Positions 5,628-5,833 of a stretch of DNA of 5,833 bases are shown piece after piece (the first letter of the stretch is position 1; each line of letters opens with the position of its first letter). Below the pieces are notes generated by a model. The model was not told the DNA's origin. It did no database searches and saw only the letters and a list, made by a program, of their open reading frames with translations. Position numbers and translations under genes: made by a program. The stretch covers positions 1 through 5,833 of the forward strand of contig JAHDEQ010000242.1 in NCBI GenBank assembly GCA_020628755.1. The letters run 5' to 3'. Origin of the DNA: Saprospiraceae bacterium (GTDB lineage: Bacteria; Bacteroidota; Bacteroidia; Chitinophagales; Saprospiraceae).

Positions 5628-5647
5628 GCGCACACTACAGTTTGCGC
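5628..5647. repeat. Palindrome in the predicted leader of the propeller-like gene
   Basis: GCGCACACTACAGTTTGCGC has 9-bp arms (GCGCACACT and AGTTTGCGC) matching at 8 of 9 positions. It is GC-rich in an AT-rich setting and lies 13 nt above the ATG at 5614, within the transcript predicted from the promoter at 5666-5695. It could be another small REP-like unit or a leader hairpin. Confidence 0.5.
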
Positions 5648-5665
5648 TAAAATTAAGAATACATT

Positions 5666-5695
5666 CAAAACTAGCTAAACGGGCGGTAAAGCAAA
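5666..5695 (-). promoter_or_regulatory. Candidate promoter of the propeller-like gene (TTTG-N18-TAGTTTTG)
   Basis: On the minus strand TTTG (5695-5692) is followed after 18 nt by TAGTTTTG (5673-5666), close to the Bacteroidota pattern TTG/TTTG, 17-23 nt, TAnnTTTG. Transcription would start near 5659, about 45 nt before the ATG at 5614. A second TAGTTTTG at 5714-5707 has no matching upstream element and is less convincing. Confidence 0.5.
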
Positions 5696-5726
5696 TGTAA
5701 GGCTAGCAAAACTATTTTCTGTTGTT

Positions 5727-5750
5727 CTATTTAGCTTCTTAGCTAAATAG
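5727..5750. repeat. Perfect 10-bp-arm hairpin repeat
   Basis: CTATTTAGCT (5727-5736) and AGCTAAATAG (5741-5750) are perfect inverted copies around TCTT. The centre AGCTTCTTAGCT closely resembles AGCTTCCTAGCT in the neighbouring repeat (5764-5775), so the two may be copies of one small element. No U-run follows on either strand. Confidence 0.6.
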
Positions 5751-5755
5751 GATTA

Positions 5756-5811
5756 CGAGATAAAGCTTCCTAGCTTTGAGTAGCCTTATAAAGCTTGGAA
5801 GCCTTATTTCG
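5756..5811. repeat. Long inverted repeat (22-bp arms, 12-nt spacer)
   Basis: The arms 5756-5777 and 5790-5811 match in inverted orientation at 19 of 22 positions, for example ATAAAGCTTCCTAGCTTT (5760-5777) against AAAGCTTGGAAGCCTTAT (5790-5807). The left arm contains its own small hairpin, AAAGCT-TCCT-AGCTTT (5762-5777). The octamer AGCCTTAT occurs twice in direct orientation (5782-5789 and 5800-5807). It lies upstream of the propeller-like gene's promoter and could be the 3' flank of whatever lies beyond the window. Confidence 0.6.
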
Positions 5812-5833
5812 CACTACTTTTAAGTTTTGAAAC

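Noticed and set aside
5615..5668. TTG start at 5668 for the propeller-like gene (325 residues)
   Set aside because: The TTG is part of a TAGTTTTG -7 box, and the added residues come largely from a palindromic repeat; the ATG at 5614 or later starts fit better.

Overview
The window looks like a chromosomal segment of a low-GC member of the Bacteroidota, most likely a Cytophagia-type bacterium. The evidence is the AT-rich sequence, the absence of Shine-Dalgarno motifs before the genes, two candidate promoters with the Bacteroidota -7 box TAnnTTTG, and protein families typical of this phylum. All six credible genes lie on the minus strand, so transcription runs from high to low coordinates. There are no RNA genes, transposases or CRISPR arrays.

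Region by region, in transcription order. (1) 5833-5615 is non-coding, with two hairpin-type inverted repeats, a good candidate promoter (TTTG, 18 nt, TAGTTTTG) and a short palindrome in the predicted leader. (2) 5614-4691 encodes an exported protein that I read as a probable beta-propeller. A REP-like inverted repeat (5496-5553) lies across its 5' end, just before the signal peptide, so the true start is uncertain. (3) 4690-4587 is a compact regulatory region: two 17-bp direct repeats with a 21-bp period, a 23-bp palindrome and a TAAATTTG -7 box with no -33 element. (4) 4586-2298 is a tight three-gene operon with 10 and 11 nt gaps: an alpha/beta hydrolase-fold protein with a Cys nucleophile and no visible catalytic His, a membrane-anchored SRPBCC (START-like) protein, and an AraC-family regulator. 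The direct repeats are the natural candidate for the AraC protein's own operator. (5) 2297-1987 has no gene; it holds two related inverted repeats. (6) 1986-112 encodes a flippase-like (MprF/AglD-type, PF03706) membrane protein followed 42 nt later by an exported DUF3108 protein, a likely pair in envelope lipid or polymer handling. (7) 111-1 contains another REP-like inverted repeat after the last stop codon.

How the genes may work together: the hydrolase-SRPBCC-AraC set reads as a self-regulated response cassette. The SRPBCC protein could bind a hydrophobic ligand, the hydrolase-like protein could process or sense one, and the regulator at the 3' end of the operon could feed back on the direct-repeat operator. 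This is inference; no substrate can be named from sequence. The other notable theme is the density of inverted repeats. Several unrelated-looking families share the same plan (12-18 bp arms, 19-23 nt spacer), and one has invaded the start of a gene.
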